A DNA stretch of 64,000 nt from Castellaniella denitrificans (GCF_042653765.1 NZ_JBHSEZ010000006.1:62001-126000); one strand, 5' to 3'. Positions 16,972 through 26,103 are shown, counted from the first letter of the stretch. Made by a program: numbers and translations. The notes: generated by a model from the letters alone, not told the origin.

Positions 16972-18092
16972 GCGTCTCCCGCGGCCTGCGCGGCCGGGTC
17001 CGTGTTCGAGTCCGGGTCCGGGTCCGGGTCCGGGTCCAGGGGATGCCAGCACGCCACCCGGCGCTCCGGCGCGGCCCCCGGCCCGCCGCCCGACCCGTCA
17101 TCCGCCCCGGACGAGGACGGGGACACGGCCATGCCGGCGGCGTCCGGCCGCGCATCCGCCACGGGCCGCAACTCGGGCCGCTGGCGACAGGCCGCGTCGG
17201 CGAAGGCGCAGCGGTCCGAGAACACGCAGCCTTGCGGCGGCCGGCGCATGTCCGGCACCCGGCCCGGGATCGAGGCCAGCTCGGCGCCGGGCGCGGCGCG
17301 CTCCGGCAGGCCGTCCAGCAGGCCGCGCGTGTAGGGATGGCGCGGCGCGTCCAGCACCCGGCCGGTCGGCCCCTGCTCGACCACCGTTCCCGCGTACATG
17401 ACGTACACCCGGTCGCAGAACTGCGACACCACCGCCATGTCGTGGGTGATGAACAGGATCGCGGCGCCCCGCTCGCGCGCCCGGTGGCGCAGCAGTTGCA
17501 GCACCTGGCGCTGCACGGTCACGTCCAGCGCCGTGGTGGGCTCGTCGGCGATCAGCAGCGCCGGATCGCAGGAAAACGCCATCGCAACCATCACCCGCTG
17601 GCGCATGCCGCCGGACAATTCGAAGGGATAGGCGCGCAGCGTCCGGACCGGATCGGGGATCATCATGTCGCGCAGCAGCGCGCCGGCGCGCTCCAGCGCC
17701 TCGCGCCGGCCCAGGCGGTGATGCGCGCGCAGCACGCCCGTCAACTGATCGCCGATGCGCCGGGTCGGGTTCAATGCGGTCATCGGCTCCTGGAAGATCA
17801 TCGCCGCGCGGCGCCCGCGCCATTGCCGCATGCGCGTTTCGGACGCAGCCAGCACGTCCTCGCCGCACAGCCGCAGGCTGCCGCCGGTGACGCGGTAGCC
17901 GCCCGGCGGCAGCAGCCGCAGCGCCGCCATGGCGGTGACCGACTTGCCCGAACCCGACTCGCCCACCACGCCGACGATTTCACCCGGCATGACGCGCAGG
18001 CTGACACCGCCCAGCGCCCGGACCGCCCCGCCGAAAACGGGGAATTCCAGCGACAGGTCGCGGATTTCCAGAACGGGGGGGGCCGCGCTCAT
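16968..18092 (-). CDS. ddpD: Dipeptide ABC importer ATPase (DdpD/DppD-like)
   Basis: 374 residues from ATG 18092. Walker A GESGSGKSV, Q-loop IFQEPMTALNP, signature LSGGMRQRVMVAMAF, Walker B LLIADEPTTALDVTVQRQ, switch ITHDMAVV. The C-terminal domain has HPYTRGLLDGLP and GCVFSDRCAFADAACRQR. The last part is an Asp-Pro repeat (DPDPDPDPDSNTDP) coded by tandem six-base units at 17011-17037. An eight-base C run (G on the plus strand, 18075-18082) lies in codons 4-7. Overlaps both neighbours by four bases. Confidence 0.92.
   Translation of the reverse strand: MSAAPPVLEIRDLSLEFPVFGGAVRALGGVSLRVMPGEIVGVVGESGSGKSVTAMAALRLLPPGGYRVTGGSLRLCGEDVLAASETRMRQWRGRRAAMIFQEPMTALNPTRRIGDQLTGVLRAHHRLGRREALERAGALLRDMMIPDPVRTLRAYPFELSGGMRQRVMVAMAFSCDPALLIADEPTTALDVTVQRQVLQLLRHRARERGAAILFITHDMAVVSQFCDRVYVMYAGTVVEQGPTGRVLDAPRHPYTRGLLDGLPERAAPGAELASIPGRVPDMRRPPQGCVFSDRCAFADAACRQRPELRPVADARPDAAGMAVSPSSSGADDGSGGGPGAAPERRVACWHPLDPDPDPDPDSNTDPAAQAAGDA
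17011..17037. repeat. Tandem six-base repeat in ddpD 3' end
   Basis: TCCGGG repeated four times plus TCC. On the coding strand it encodes alternating Asp-Pro. Unit length is a multiple of three, so copy changes would alter length but not frame. Confidence 0.8.
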
Positions 18093-18922
18093 TTCGCCCT
18101 CGACTTCGGGTCCAGCAGGTCGCGCACGCCGTCGCCCACCAGGTTGCAGGCCAGCGCCGTCACCAGGATCGCGCAGCCCGGCGTCACGGTGTACCACCAC
18201 TGGTCCAGCAGGAAATTGCGGCCCGTCGCCACCATGGCGCCCCATTCGGCGGTGGGTTGCTGCGCGCCCAGGCCGATGAAGCCCAGCGCCGCCGCCATCA
18301 GGATCGCCCCGCCGATGTCCAGCGTGGCCTGCACCACGATGGGCGAGGCGGCGTTGCGCACCACGTGCCAGCGCACCACGTGGCGCCGCGTCGCGCCGAA
18401 GGTCCAGGCCGCTTGTACGTAGGCCATCTCGCGGATGCCCAGCGTCTGGCCGCGCGCCAGCCGCACGTAGAACGGGATGCGCACCAGGGTGATCGCCAGC
18501 ATGGCGTTGAACAGGCTGGGCCCCAGCGCCGCCGCCAGCGCCATGATCAGCACCAGCGAGGGCACCGACAGCACCACGTCCATGGCGCGCATGACCAGGC
18601 CGTCGAAGCGGCCGCCCACGATTCCCGAGAAACAGCCGATCACGGCGCCGGCCATGCTGGCGCAGCCGGCGACGAACAGCCCCACCCCGATGGACTGGCG
18701 CCCGCCGTAGAGCACGCGGCTGAAGATGTCGCGGCCGACCTCGTCGGTGCCGAACCAGTGCGCCGCCGACGGCGCCGCCAGCCGGTGCACCAGGTCGATG
18801 CGCTCGGGATCGTAGGGCGCCACCCAGTCCGCCAGGAGCACGGCCAGCCCCACCGCCGCGAGGATCGCCAGCCCCAGCAGCATCAGCGGGTTGCGGCGCA
18901 ACTGGTACAGCAGGTAGCTCAT
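18089..18922 (-). CDS. ddpC: Dipeptide ABC importer permease (DdpC/DppC-like)
   Basis: 277 residues, about six membrane segments. The N-terminal DppC domain (RRNPLMLLGLAILAAVGL...DWVAPYDP), HWFGTDEVGRDIFSRVLYGGRQSI and the coupling loop EMAYVQAAWTFGATRRHVVRWHVVRN are diagnostic. It ends DLLDPKSRAK, the normal DppC ending. Overlaps ddpB and ddpD by four bases each. Confidence 0.93.
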   Translation of the reverse strand: MSYLLYQLRRNPLMLLGLAILAAVGLAVLLADWVAPYDPERIDLVHRLAAPSAAHWFGTDEVGRDIFSRVLYGGRQSIGVGLFVAGCASMAGAVIGCFSGIVGGRFDGLVMRAMDVVLSVPSLVLIMALAAALGPSLFNAMLAITLVRIPFYVRLARGQTLGIREMAYVQAAWTFGATRRHVVRWHVVRNAASPIVVQATLDIGGAILMAAALGFIGLGAQQPTAEWGAMVATGRNFLLDQWWYTVTPGCAILVTALACNLVGDGVRDLLDPKSRAK

Positions 18923-19941
18923 CCGACCTCCCGGATGCGCGGATCGAGCCGCCGGTACAGCAGGTCCACCAGCAGGTTCAGGATCACGTAGGCGAAGGAC
19001 ACCACCACGGCGAAGCCCATCACCGCCGGGAAATCCAGCGCCTGGATCGAGTCCACCACATAAGCGCCCATGCCCGGCCAGCCGAACACGGTCTCCGTCA
19101 GCACCGCCCCGTACAGCAGGTCGCCCAGGGCCAGGCCCAGCACGGTCACGGAGGGGATCAGCGCATTGGGCAGGGCGTGGCGCACCACCACGGTCCAGGA
19201 GCCCAGGCCGTAGGCCCGGGCGGTGCGGACGTAGTCCTCGCCCAGCTGTTCCAGCATGGACGAACGCACCTGCCGCGCCACCACGCCCAGGTGCACGAAG
19301 CCCAGCGTCAGGGCCGGCAGGATCATGTGTTCCAGCGCGCTGCGCCAGACGACCCAGTCGCCCGCCAGCGCCGCGTCGATCAGGTACAGGCCGGTGATGC
19401 CGGGCGGAGGCGACAGGCCCTGGTCGATGCGCCCGCCCCCCGGCAGCCAGCCGAGTTCGCCGTAGAACACCACGATCAGCCCCAGCCCCAGCCAGAAGGC
19501 CGGGGTGGAGATGCCCGTGACGGCCAGCGTGCGGGCGACGTGGTCGATGAAGCGGTTGCGGTACACCGCCGACAGCACGCCCAGCGGAATGCCCAGCAGC
19601 GTCGCCAGCAGCAGGGCCACCAGGGCCAGTTCCAGCGTGGCGGGAAAGAAGGCGGCGATGTCCTGCAGCACCGGCCGGTGCGTACGGATCGAGGTCCCCA
19701 GGTCGCCCTGCAGCAGCTGCCCCATGTAGCGCAGGTACTGCTGCGGCAGGGGCAGGTCCAGGCCCAGTTGCGCGCGGATGTGGGCGACGATTTCCGGCGT
19801 GGCGCGGTCGCCCGCCACCAGGCGGGCCGGATCGCCGGGCACCAGGTGGGAAATGGCGAAGGTGATCAGGGACACCCCGATCACCACCCAGACCAGGCTG
19901 GCCAGCCGGCGGCGCACCACGGACAGCCAGGACGCGTTCAT
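18919..19941 (-). CDS. ddpB: Dipeptide ABC importer permease (DdpB/DppB-like)
   Basis: 340 residues. Opens with a membrane helix and ISHLVPGDPARLVAGDRATPEIVAHIRAQLGLDLPLPQQYLRYM, the DppB N-terminal motif. Coupling loop GEDYVRTARAYGLGSWTVVVRHALPNALIPSVT and the ending YRRLDPRIRE are typical. Forms the inner-membrane channel with DdpC. It lies 64 bases after ddpA. Confidence 0.93.
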   Translation of the reverse strand: MNASWLSVVRRRLASLVWVVIGVSLITFAISHLVPGDPARLVAGDRATPEIVAHIRAQLGLDLPLPQQYLRYMGQLLQGDLGTSIRTHRPVLQDIAAFFPATLELALVALLLATLLGIPLGVLSAVYRNRFIDHVARTLAVTGISTPAFWLGLGLIVVFYGELGWLPGGGRIDQGLSPPPGITGLYLIDAALAGDWVVWRSALEHMILPALTLGFVHLGVVARQVRSSMLEQLGEDYVRTARAYGLGSWTVVVRHALPNALIPSVTVLGLALGDLLYGAVLTETVFGWPGMGAYVVDSIQALDFPAVMGFAVVVSFAYVILNLLVDLLYRRLDPRIREVG

Positions 19942-20005
19942 ATTGCCCCTCGTACCATCCGCCGACAGCCGGCCCGCCGGGCCGGTCCAGACTGCGCGCC
20001 CATGC

Positions 20006-21568
20006 CTACTTCGTCATGTCGGCGATGTTGAACACGCGCTCCAGCATGGGGTTGAAGACGAAGCCCTTGACGTTCGCCCCCAGCCCGGCCTGGTAGTTCT
20101 TCTGGTACAGGTAGGCGTAGGCCGCGTCCTTGACGACCTGTTCCTGGACCTGCTTGTAGAGCGCCACGCGCTTGTCCTGGTCGCTGAGCGTGGCGGCCTC
20201 GCGCAGCCACTGGTCCACCTGCGGGTTGGAATAGAAGGACCGGTTGCCCGCCAGGCCCTTCTTGTCCGAATCGAACCAGTAGCTGGTGAACATGTAGGGA
20301 TCGGCGAAGTCCGGGCTCCAGTTGCCGATGGAAATGTCGAAATTGCCCTGGCCCAGGTTCTCGCGCAGCGTGGCGTTGGCCAGCTTTTCGAGCTTGACCG
20401 GCACGCCGACGGCGGTGAGATTGGCCTGAACCGTCAGGGCGATGGGTTCCCAGGCGGGATCCTGGGTGGAATAGCGCAGCAGCAGCGGCGACTTCACCCC
20501 GCCGGCCTTTTCCACCAGCGCCTTGGCCGCCGCCACGTCCTGCTTCGGCAGGGGCAGATCGGCGTCATGGCCCCACATGCCTTCGGGGATCGGGCCGCGC
20601 ATCTGCTTGGCCTGCCCCATCATGATGCCGTCCACGATGCCCTGGTAATCCAGCGCGGCCACCACGGCGCGGCGCAGATCCACGTCCCGCAACGGCCCCT
20701 TGGCGTTGTTCAGATACAGATAGGTCACCCGCAGCGACGGGAATTCCGCCACGCGCACGTCCTTGTCCTTCTTCAGGGCCTGGAGCTGGTCCACCGGCAG
20801 TTCCTCGGCCACGTCCAGGTCACCCTTCTGCAGTTGCAGGCGGCGCGCGGAAGATTCCGGCACGATCTTCACCACGAACTTGTCCAGCGTCGGCTTCTTC
20901 GAGCCGGCGTAATGCGGATTGCGTTCCAGCACCAGCGACTGGCCCTTCTGCCAGGACACCAACTGATAGGGGCCGGAGCCCGCCGTGTGGCCCGACAGCC
21001 AGGCGTCGGCGTCGTCGCGTTGCATGGCCTTGGGATTGACGATGGACGCGCCATTGTTGGCGAGCGTGTAGAGGAACGGCGCGAAGGGCTTTTGCAGCGT
21101 GAAGCGCACGGTGCGCGCATCCACGGCGTCGATCTTCATGTCGGCGGGGAAGGCTTCCGACGGACCCTGCTTCTTGGCCAGCAGCCGCTCGAAGGACAGC
21201 TTCACCGCCTGGGCGTCCACGGGCGCGCCGTCGGCGAATTTCTGGCCGTCGCGCAAGGTGAACGTCCAGACCAGGCTGTCCGGCGAGGCCGACCAGCTGG
21301 CCGCCAGGTCGCCTTCGACCTCGGTCGAGCCATGGCCATCGACCTGCTTGTAACGCATCAGGCGCTGGTAGGCCGGATAGGTGACGGTCCAGTCGTTGTT
21401 GTCAATCGTGACGGCCGGGTCCAGCGTCTGGGGGTCGGCCGGCTTGCCGATCACCAGCGTATCGGCCGGCGTCGCCGCGAGCGCGCCGCCCGCCAGGAGA
21501 CAGGCCCCCGCGCCCATCGCCGCCGCCACCAGGGCGCGGCGGATTCCCGCTCGAATCGTGGATTGCAT
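20006..21568 (-). CDS. ddpA: Dipeptide ABC substrate-binding protein (DdpA/DppA-like)
   Basis: 520 residues from ATG 21568, chosen because GGAGG lies five bases before it; an upstream in-frame ATG (21595) has no such site. Signal peptide 1-32 ends GGALAA. The body is an SBP_bac_5 protein: LDPAVTIDNNDWTVTYPAYQRLM, LAASWSASPDSLVWTFTLRDGQKFADGAPVDAQAVKLSFERLL, SGPYQLVSWQKGQSLVLERNPHY and NAKGPLRDVDLRRAVVAALD. In the periplasm it would hand peptides to DdpBC. With ddpX beside it the ligand is probably D-Ala-D-Ala, as in E. coli, but general dipeptides cannot be excluded. Confidence 0.92.
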   Translation of the reverse strand: MQSTIRAGIRRALVAAAMGAGACLLAGGALAATPADTLVIGKPADPQTLDPAVTIDNNDWTVTYPAYQRLMRYKQVDGHGSTEVEGDLAASWSASPDSLVWTFTLRDGQKFADGAPVDAQAVKLSFERLLAKKQGPSEAFPADMKIDAVDARTVRFTLQKPFAPFLYTLANNGASIVNPKAMQRDDADAWLSGHTAGSGPYQLVSWQKGQSLVLERNPHYAGSKKPTLDKFVVKIVPESSARRLQLQKGDLDVAEELPVDQLQALKKDKDVRVAEFPSLRVTYLYLNNAKGPLRDVDLRRAVVAALDYQGIVDGIMMGQAKQMRGPIPEGMWGHDADLPLPKQDVAAAKALVEKAGGVKSPLLLRYSTQDPAWEPIALTVQANLTAVGVPVKLEKLANATLRENLGQGNFDISIGNWSPDFADPYMFTSYWFDSDKKGLAGNRSFYSNPQVDQWLREAATLSDQDKRVALYKQVQEQVVKDAAYAYLYQKNYQAGLGANVKGFVFNPMLERVFNIADMTK

Positions 21569-21668
21569 ATCGCCTCCGTCCAATGGGATTTTCATCGGCG
21601 GGACGCCTGGCCCCCCCACGGGGCCACGCCCGCCCGTGCGCCCGGTCCGCGCGGGACCGGCCGATCGC

Positions 21669-22226
21669 TCAGCCCGCCGCGACCCGGACCATGTCGCTTT
21701 CCGGCAGTAACGCATATTCCCGCGCGTCGGGCAATTCGTAGTGCCACCACTCCGTCGGGATCGAACGGAACCCGGCCTGCAGCATGATGCCCAGCAGCAG
21801 GTGGCGGTTGCGCTGCGCGGCGGGCGGCAGGTCGTCGCGGTCGTGGTGCGACTGGTCGCGCATGTCGTCGAAATCCGTGCCCATGTCCAGGGGCGCGCCG
21901 TCCGCGTCCGTCAGGGTGACATCCACCGCCACGCCGCGCGTGTGGTTCGATCCCTGGGCCGCGTCGGCCACATAGCGCGGGTCGGGCAGCATCCGCCAGA
22001 ACACCGCCTGGGCCGCCGCCGGGCGGTAGGCGTCGTAGACGACCAGGCACAGGCCCGCCCGCCGGGCCGCGCGCGCCGCCCGGAACAGGCAGTCCGCCGC
22101 GGCCGGCCGCAGGGCGCAGCGGGCGCCCGGCGCATAGACCGGCCGGCCGGTCAGGTTGCCGGACGTGGCATAGACGAGCGCGATGCGCAGGCCGTCGGTT
22201 GCGGGGATTTCGATCAGGTCCGGCAT
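21669..22226 (-). CDS. ddpX: D-alanyl-D-alanine dipeptidase (VanX/DdpX family)
   Basis: 185 residues from ATG 22226, with AGGGA six bases upstream. VanX-type zinc dipeptidases split D-Ala-D-Ala. All key residues are visible: Arg68 in DAYRP, zinc ligands His95 and Asp102 in NHTRGVAVD, catalytic Glu159 and zinc ligand His162 in TEWWH. No signal peptide, so it acts in the cytoplasm like E. coli DdpX. It is the first gene of ddpX-ABCDF, 100 bases before ddpA. No vanHA genes are near, so a role in murein turnover or nutrient use is more likely than vancomycin resistance. Confidence 0.92.
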   Translation of the reverse strand: MPDLIEIPATDGLRIALVYATSGNLTGRPVYAPGARCALRPAAADCLFRAARAARRAGLCLVVYDAYRPAAAQAVFWRMLPDPRYVADAAQGSNHTRGVAVDVTLTDADGAPLDMGTDFDDMRDQSHHDRDDLPPAAQRNRHLLLGIMLQAGFRSIPTEWWHYELPDAREYALLPESDMVRVAAG

Positions 22227-22578
22227 GCGTGTCCCTGTCCATCCAGGCCGGTGCGTGATCCTCTGCGCCGGACGATGAAGAATGCGGAATGTGGATGAAT
22301 ATTCTACTGATATTCCAGGCGGCCGCCAGCGCGCGACCGCGGGCGCGCACCGGCAATCCATGGTGCACCGCGGCACCGCATTGATGCAGTCCGCCCCATC
22401 GGCGATCCCTCCGGCCCGCCCGGGGCCAAGGTCCGCGCCATCCGGCGCGGCGCCGCGATGCGCACCGCCACCCCCTGCGCGGTGCGTGGCGGACAGGCCT
22501 GCGCGATCATGCCTTCAAAAGTTGGCACGTGAATTGCTTAACCCTGAATGAAGTCCTTTCATCATCAGGGAGAGCACC
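22227..22578. other. 352-bp divergent gap between ddpX and nirC
   Basis: Contains the sigma-54 promoter for nirC (22523-22537). Other visible structure: an inverted repeat CGCACCGC (22461-22468) / GCGGTGCG (22479-22486), a GGTGCACC palindrome near 22364, and an AT-richer stretch near 22290-22318 that could hold the ddpX promoter. No gene is supported. The GGTGC/GCACC half-sites resemble NtrC sites but not at the standard spacing. Confidence 0.5.
22523..22537 (+). promoter_or_regulatory. Sigma-54 (-24/-12) promoter for nirC-nirBD operon
   Basis: TGGCACG, four bases (TGAA), then TTGC: an exact match to the RpoN consensus with GG and GC ten bases apart. It lies 42 bases before the nirC ATG, with the ribosome site AGGGAG between. 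This implies NtrC-type, nitrogen-limitation control of nitrite assimilation. Confidence 0.85.
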
Positions 22579-23478
22579 ATGTACGACGACACCATCGACG
22601 GCTTCGTGAGAGCCGCCAACGCCAAACTCGACCTGCTGCGCCGCGCGCCGCACGGATTCTTCGTGGGCTGCATGCTGGCCGGCGCCTACATCGGCCTGGG
22701 CATCCTGCTGATCCTCAGCCTGGGCAGCCACGTGCCGCCGGACCAGCGCCCGCTCGTCATGGGCGCCACGTTCGGCATCGCGCTGATCCTCGTCGTCATC
22801 GCCGGCGCGGAACTGTTCACCGGCCACACCATGGTCATGGCGCTGCGCCGCTACCGGGGCCAGGGCAGCTGGGCCGAGGCGTGTTCGGTCCTGGGGGTGA
22901 GCTGGGTCGGCAACCTGTGCGGCGCGGCCGTGCTGGCGGGCCTGTTCGTCATGGGCGGAGGCGGCGGGCTGCTGAACGACCCGCAGGGCCTGCTGATGAC
23001 GACCGCCGCGCACAAGATGAACGGCGGCGCCGCCAGCCTGTTCGCCCGTGCCGTGCTGTGCAACTGGCTGGTGTGCCTGGCGGTCTGGATGTCGGCCCGC
23101 GTGTCCTCCGACAGCGCGCGCTGCATCGTCATCTTCTGGTGCCTGATGGCCTTCATCGCCAGCGGCTATGAACACAGCGTGGCCAATATGACCCTGTTGC
23201 TGCTGGCCCTGGCCGGCAACCACCCCGAGACCGTGAGCCTGGGCGGCATGGCCTGGAACCTGGCCTGGGTGACACTGGGGAACATCGTGGGCGGGGCCGT
23301 CTTCGTCGCGGGCGCCTATCGGGCGGCCTCGCCGGCGCCGGTGTCCGTACCACTGCCCACGCCATTGCCAGCGTCATTGCCCGGCCATGCCCTTGCGCCC
23401 GCTCCGTCGCCCGGCGCAACGGCCGGCCGCGAGCCCGGCGCGCGGCCGATCCTGGACGCGCCCGCCGCACGGCCCTGA
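22579..23478 (+). CDS. nirC: Formate/nitrite transporter family protein, nitrite uptake (NirC-like)
   Basis: 299 residues, six membrane segments in the first 250. FNT channels carry nitrite or formate through the inner membrane. Typical segments: FFVGCMLAGAYIGLGILLI, AGAELFTGHTMVMALRRYRG, NWLVCLAVWMS and ASGYEHSVANMTLL (the conserved central His is in YEHSVAN). Residues about 255-299 are a Pro/Ala-rich tail not usual for NirC. First gene behind the sigma-54 promoter and 49 bases before nirB, so nitrite import is the likely role. Confidence 0.92.
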   Translation: MYDDTIDGFVRAANAKLDLLRRAPHGFFVGCMLAGAYIGLGILLILSLGSHVPPDQRPLVMGATFGIALILVVIAGAELFTGHTMVMALRRYRGQGSWAEACSVLGVSWVGNLCGAAVLAGLFVMGGGGGLLNDPQGLLMTTAAHKMNGGAASLFARAVLCNWLVCLAVWMSARVSSDSARCIVIFWCLMAFIASGYEHSVANMTLLLLALAGNHPETVSLGGMAWNLAWVTLGNIVGGAVFVAGAYRAASPAPVSVPLPTPLPASLPGHALAPAPSPGATAGREPGARPILDAPAARP

Positions 23479-23527
23479 GCCCCGACCCTGAATCCCATCC
23501 AACCACAGGATTTCCCTGGAGCGAACC

Positions 23528-26092
23528 ATGAACCCCCACGACCTTCCCGCCTCCGCCGCGGGCCCGGACGCGGCGCCGCGCCTGGTCGTCATCGGCCACG
23601 GCATGGTCGGCCACCGCCTGCTGGAAGAACTGGCGCGCGAAGCGCACGGCTACGCCATCACCGTGCTCTGCGGCGAACCCCGCCTGGCCTACGACCGGGT
23701 GCGGCTCAGCCAATGCTTCGACGGCGCGGACGCGCAGGACCTGGCGCTGGCCGACGAGGATTTCTTCCGCGAGCACGGCATCACCGTGCTGCGCGGCACG
23801 CGGGCCGCCTGGATCGACCGCAAGCGGCGCCAGGTCCACGTCTCGGACGAGCAGTTCCATCCCTACGACAAGCTGGTCATCGCCACGGGTTCCAACCCCT
23901 TCATCCCGCCCATCGAGGGCGCGGACCGGCCCGGCTGCCTGCCCTACCGCACGCTGGAGGACGTGGAGGCCATCCGCGCCTGCGCCGCCGGCAGCCGGCG
24001 CGGCGTGGTCATCGGCGGCGGCCTGCTGGGACTGGAGGCGGCCCGCGCCCTGCGCGGCCTGAACCTGGACACCCACGTCGTCGAGTTCTCCGCCCACCTG
24101 ATGGCGGCGCAGCTGGACGAGCCCGGCGGACGCCTGCTGCGCGCGAAGATCGAGGCCCTGGGCATCCACGTCCACACAGGAAAGATGACCTCGGCCATCG
24201 GCGACGGCCTGCGCGCGCGCCACCGCCTGCGCTTCTCGGACGGCGATTTCCTGGAAACTGACATGGTGGTCTTTTCCGCCGGCATCCGCCCCTGCGACCG
24301 CCTGGCGCACAACTGCGGCCTGGTGATCGGCGCGCGCGGCGGCGTCGTGATCGACGAACACTGCCGCAGTTCCGACCCCGCCGTCTACGCCATCGGCGAA
24401 GTCGCCAGCTGGCGGGACGGCACGTTCGGCCTGGTGGCGCCCGGCTACGAGATGGCGCGGGTCTGCGCCGCGCACCTGCTGGGCCGGGACACGCCCGTCT
24501 TCCGGGGCTCCCTGCCCGGCACCAAGCTCAAGCTGCTGGGCGTGGACGTCGGCTCCATCGGCGACACCCACGGCCGCGCCTCCGACAGCGTCAGCTGCGT
24601 GTTCGAGGACACGCTGGCCGGCACGTACCGCAAGCTGGTCATGGACCCGAAGGGCAAGCGCCTGCGGGGCGCCGTGCTGGTGGGCGACACCGGGGCCTTC
24701 GGCCTGCTGGACCAGTATTTCAGCAACGGCCTGGACCTGCCCGCGCAACCCGCCACGCTGATCGCGCCGCAGGCCGGCGCCGCGCCGGCGCTGGGCGTGG
24801 ACGCGCTGCCCGACACGGCGCAGATCTGTTCCTGCAACCAGGTCAGCAAGGGCGCCCTGTGCGGCGCCATCGCCGACGGCTGCACGACCCTGGGCGACCT
24901 GAAGGCCCGCACCCGGGCGGGCACCACCTGCGGCGGCTGTGTCCCCCTGGTCAAGCAGGTGCTGGAAAGCGAACTGCAGCGCCGGGGCATCGCCGTGGAC
25001 CACAGCCTGTGCGAACACTTCCCCTACAGCCGGCAGGAACTCTACCACCTGATCCGCGTCAACGGCATCCGCGACTTCAAGACCCTGATCACCCGCCACG
25101 GCAAGGGCAAGGGCTGCGACCTCTGCAAACCCACGGCGGCGTCGATCTTCGCCTCGTGCTGGAACGAATACGTGCTGGCGCCCCAGCACGCGCCCCTGCA
25201 GGACAGCAACGACGCCTACCTGGGCAATCTGCAGAAGGACGGCACCTATTCCGTGGTGCCGCGCATTCCGGGCGGGGAAATCACCCCCGACAAGCTGATC
25301 GTCATCGGCGAAGTCGCCCGCAAATACGACCTGTACACCAAGATCACCGGCGGCCAGCGCATCGACCTGTTCGGCGCGCGGCTGGAACAGCTGCCGGCGA
25401 TCTGGCGCGAACTGGTCGACGCCGGCTTCGAATCCGGCCACGCCTACGGCAAGGCCCTGCGCACGGCCAAGTCCTGCGTGGGCAGCACCTGGTGCCGCTT
25501 CGGCGTGCGGGACTCGGTGGGCATGGCCATCCGCCTGGAACAGCGCTACCGGGGCCTGCGCTCGCCGCACAAGATCAAGATGGCCGCCTCGGGCTGCACG
25601 CGCGAATGCGCCGAGGCCCAGAGCAAGGACGTGGGCATCATCGCCACCGAAAAGGGCTGGAACCTGTACGTCTGCGGCAACGGCGGCATGCGCCCGCGCC
25701 ACGCGGAACTGCTGGCCTCGGACCTGGACGACGACACCCTGATCCGCATGATCGACCGGTTCCTGATGCTCTACATCCGCACGGCCGACAAGCTGCAGCG
25801 CACCGCCACCTGGCGCGAAAGCCTGGAAGGCGGCCTGGACTACCTGAAGGACGTGGTCGTGAACGACAGCCTGGGCCTGGGCGCGGAACTGGAGGCGCAG
25901 ATGCAGGCCCTGGTGGACGCCTACGAATGCGAATGGGCCGCCACCCTGAAGGACGAACGGGCCCTGCGCCGCTTCCGCCCGCTGATCAACAGCGACGCGC
26001 CCGACGAGCACATCGTCCACGTGCGCGAACGCGGCCAGCCGCGCCCGGCCACCGTGCGCGAACGTGAAGCGCTGGCCGCGCCGGCCGAATGA
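23528..26092 (+). CDS. nirB: Assimilatory nitrite reductase, large subunit
   Basis: 854 residues, the full NirB length. Reduces nitrite to ammonium with NADH in the cytoplasm. Domains in order: FAD/NAD oxidoreductase (LVVIGHGMVGHRLLEEL; VVIGGGLLGLEAARAL; about 15-330), BFD-like [2Fe-2S] region with CSCNQVSKG and TTCGGCVPL (about 435-480), sulfite/nitrite-reductase ferredoxin-like half-domain (about 555-625), and the siroheme/4Fe-4S domain with Cys motifs SCVGSTWCRFGV and SGCTRECAEAQSKDVG (about 640-700). All cluster ligands are present. It sits between nirC and nirD. Confidence 0.97.
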   Translation: MNPHDLPASAAGPDAAPRLVVIGHGMVGHRLLEELAREAHGYAITVLCGEPRLAYDRVRLSQCFDGADAQDLALADEDFFREHGITVLRGTRAAWIDRKRRQVHVSDEQFHPYDKLVIATGSNPFIPPIEGADRPGCLPYRTLEDVEAIRACAAGSRRGVVIGGGLLGLEAARALRGLNLDTHVVEFSAHLMAAQLDEPGGRLLRAKIEALGIHVHTGKMTSAIGDGLRARHRLRFSDGDFLETDMVVFSAGIRPCDRLAHNCGLVIGARGGVVIDEHCRSSDPAVYAIGEVASWRDGTFGLVAPGYEMARVCAAHLLGRDTPVFRGSLPGTKLKLLGVDVGSIGDTHGRASDSVSCVFEDTLAGTYRKLVMDPKGKRLRGAVLVGDTGAFGLLDQYFSNGLDLPAQPATLIAPQAGAAPALGVDALPDTAQICSCNQVSKGALCGAIADGCTTLGDLKARTRAGTTCGGCVPLVKQVLESELQRRGIAVDHSLCEHFPYSRQELYHLIRVNGIRDFKTLITRHGKGKGCDLCKPTAASIFASCWNEYVLAPQHAPLQDSNDAYLGNLQKDGTYSVVPRIPGGEITPDKLIVIGEVARKYDLYTKITGGQRIDLFGARLEQLPAIWRELVDAGFESGHAYGKALRTAKSCVGSTWCRFGVRDSVGMAIRLEQRYRGLRSPHKIKMAASGCTRECAEAQSKDVGIIATEKGWNLYVCGNGGMRPRHAELLASDLDDDTLIRMIDRFLMLYIRTADKLQRTATWRESLEGGLDYLKDVVVNDSLGLGAELEAQMQALVDAYECEWAATLKDERALRRFRPLINSDAPDEHIVHVRERGQPRPATVREREALAAPAE

Positions 26093-26103
26093 AGGAGAAC
26101 GCC

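Noticed and set aside
17011..17037. Tandem GGGTCC units in ddpD as a phase-variation switch
   Set aside because: Six-base units do not change the frame; they only lengthen an Asp-Pro tail.
21669..22226. Vancomycin-resistance vanX
   Set aside because: No vanH or vanA ligase nearby, and the gene is joined to a dipeptide importer as in the ddp operon.
22455..22490. Canonical NtrC binding site upstream of nirC
   Set aside because: Half-sites GCACC and GGTGC exist, but the spacing between the GCAC and GTGC cores is 16 rather than 7 bases, so I keep it only as a weak candidate.
26089..26103. Upstream in-frame start for nirD
   Set aside because: The ATG at 26104 has AAGGAG at the right distance; the earlier codon lies within nirB's stop region.
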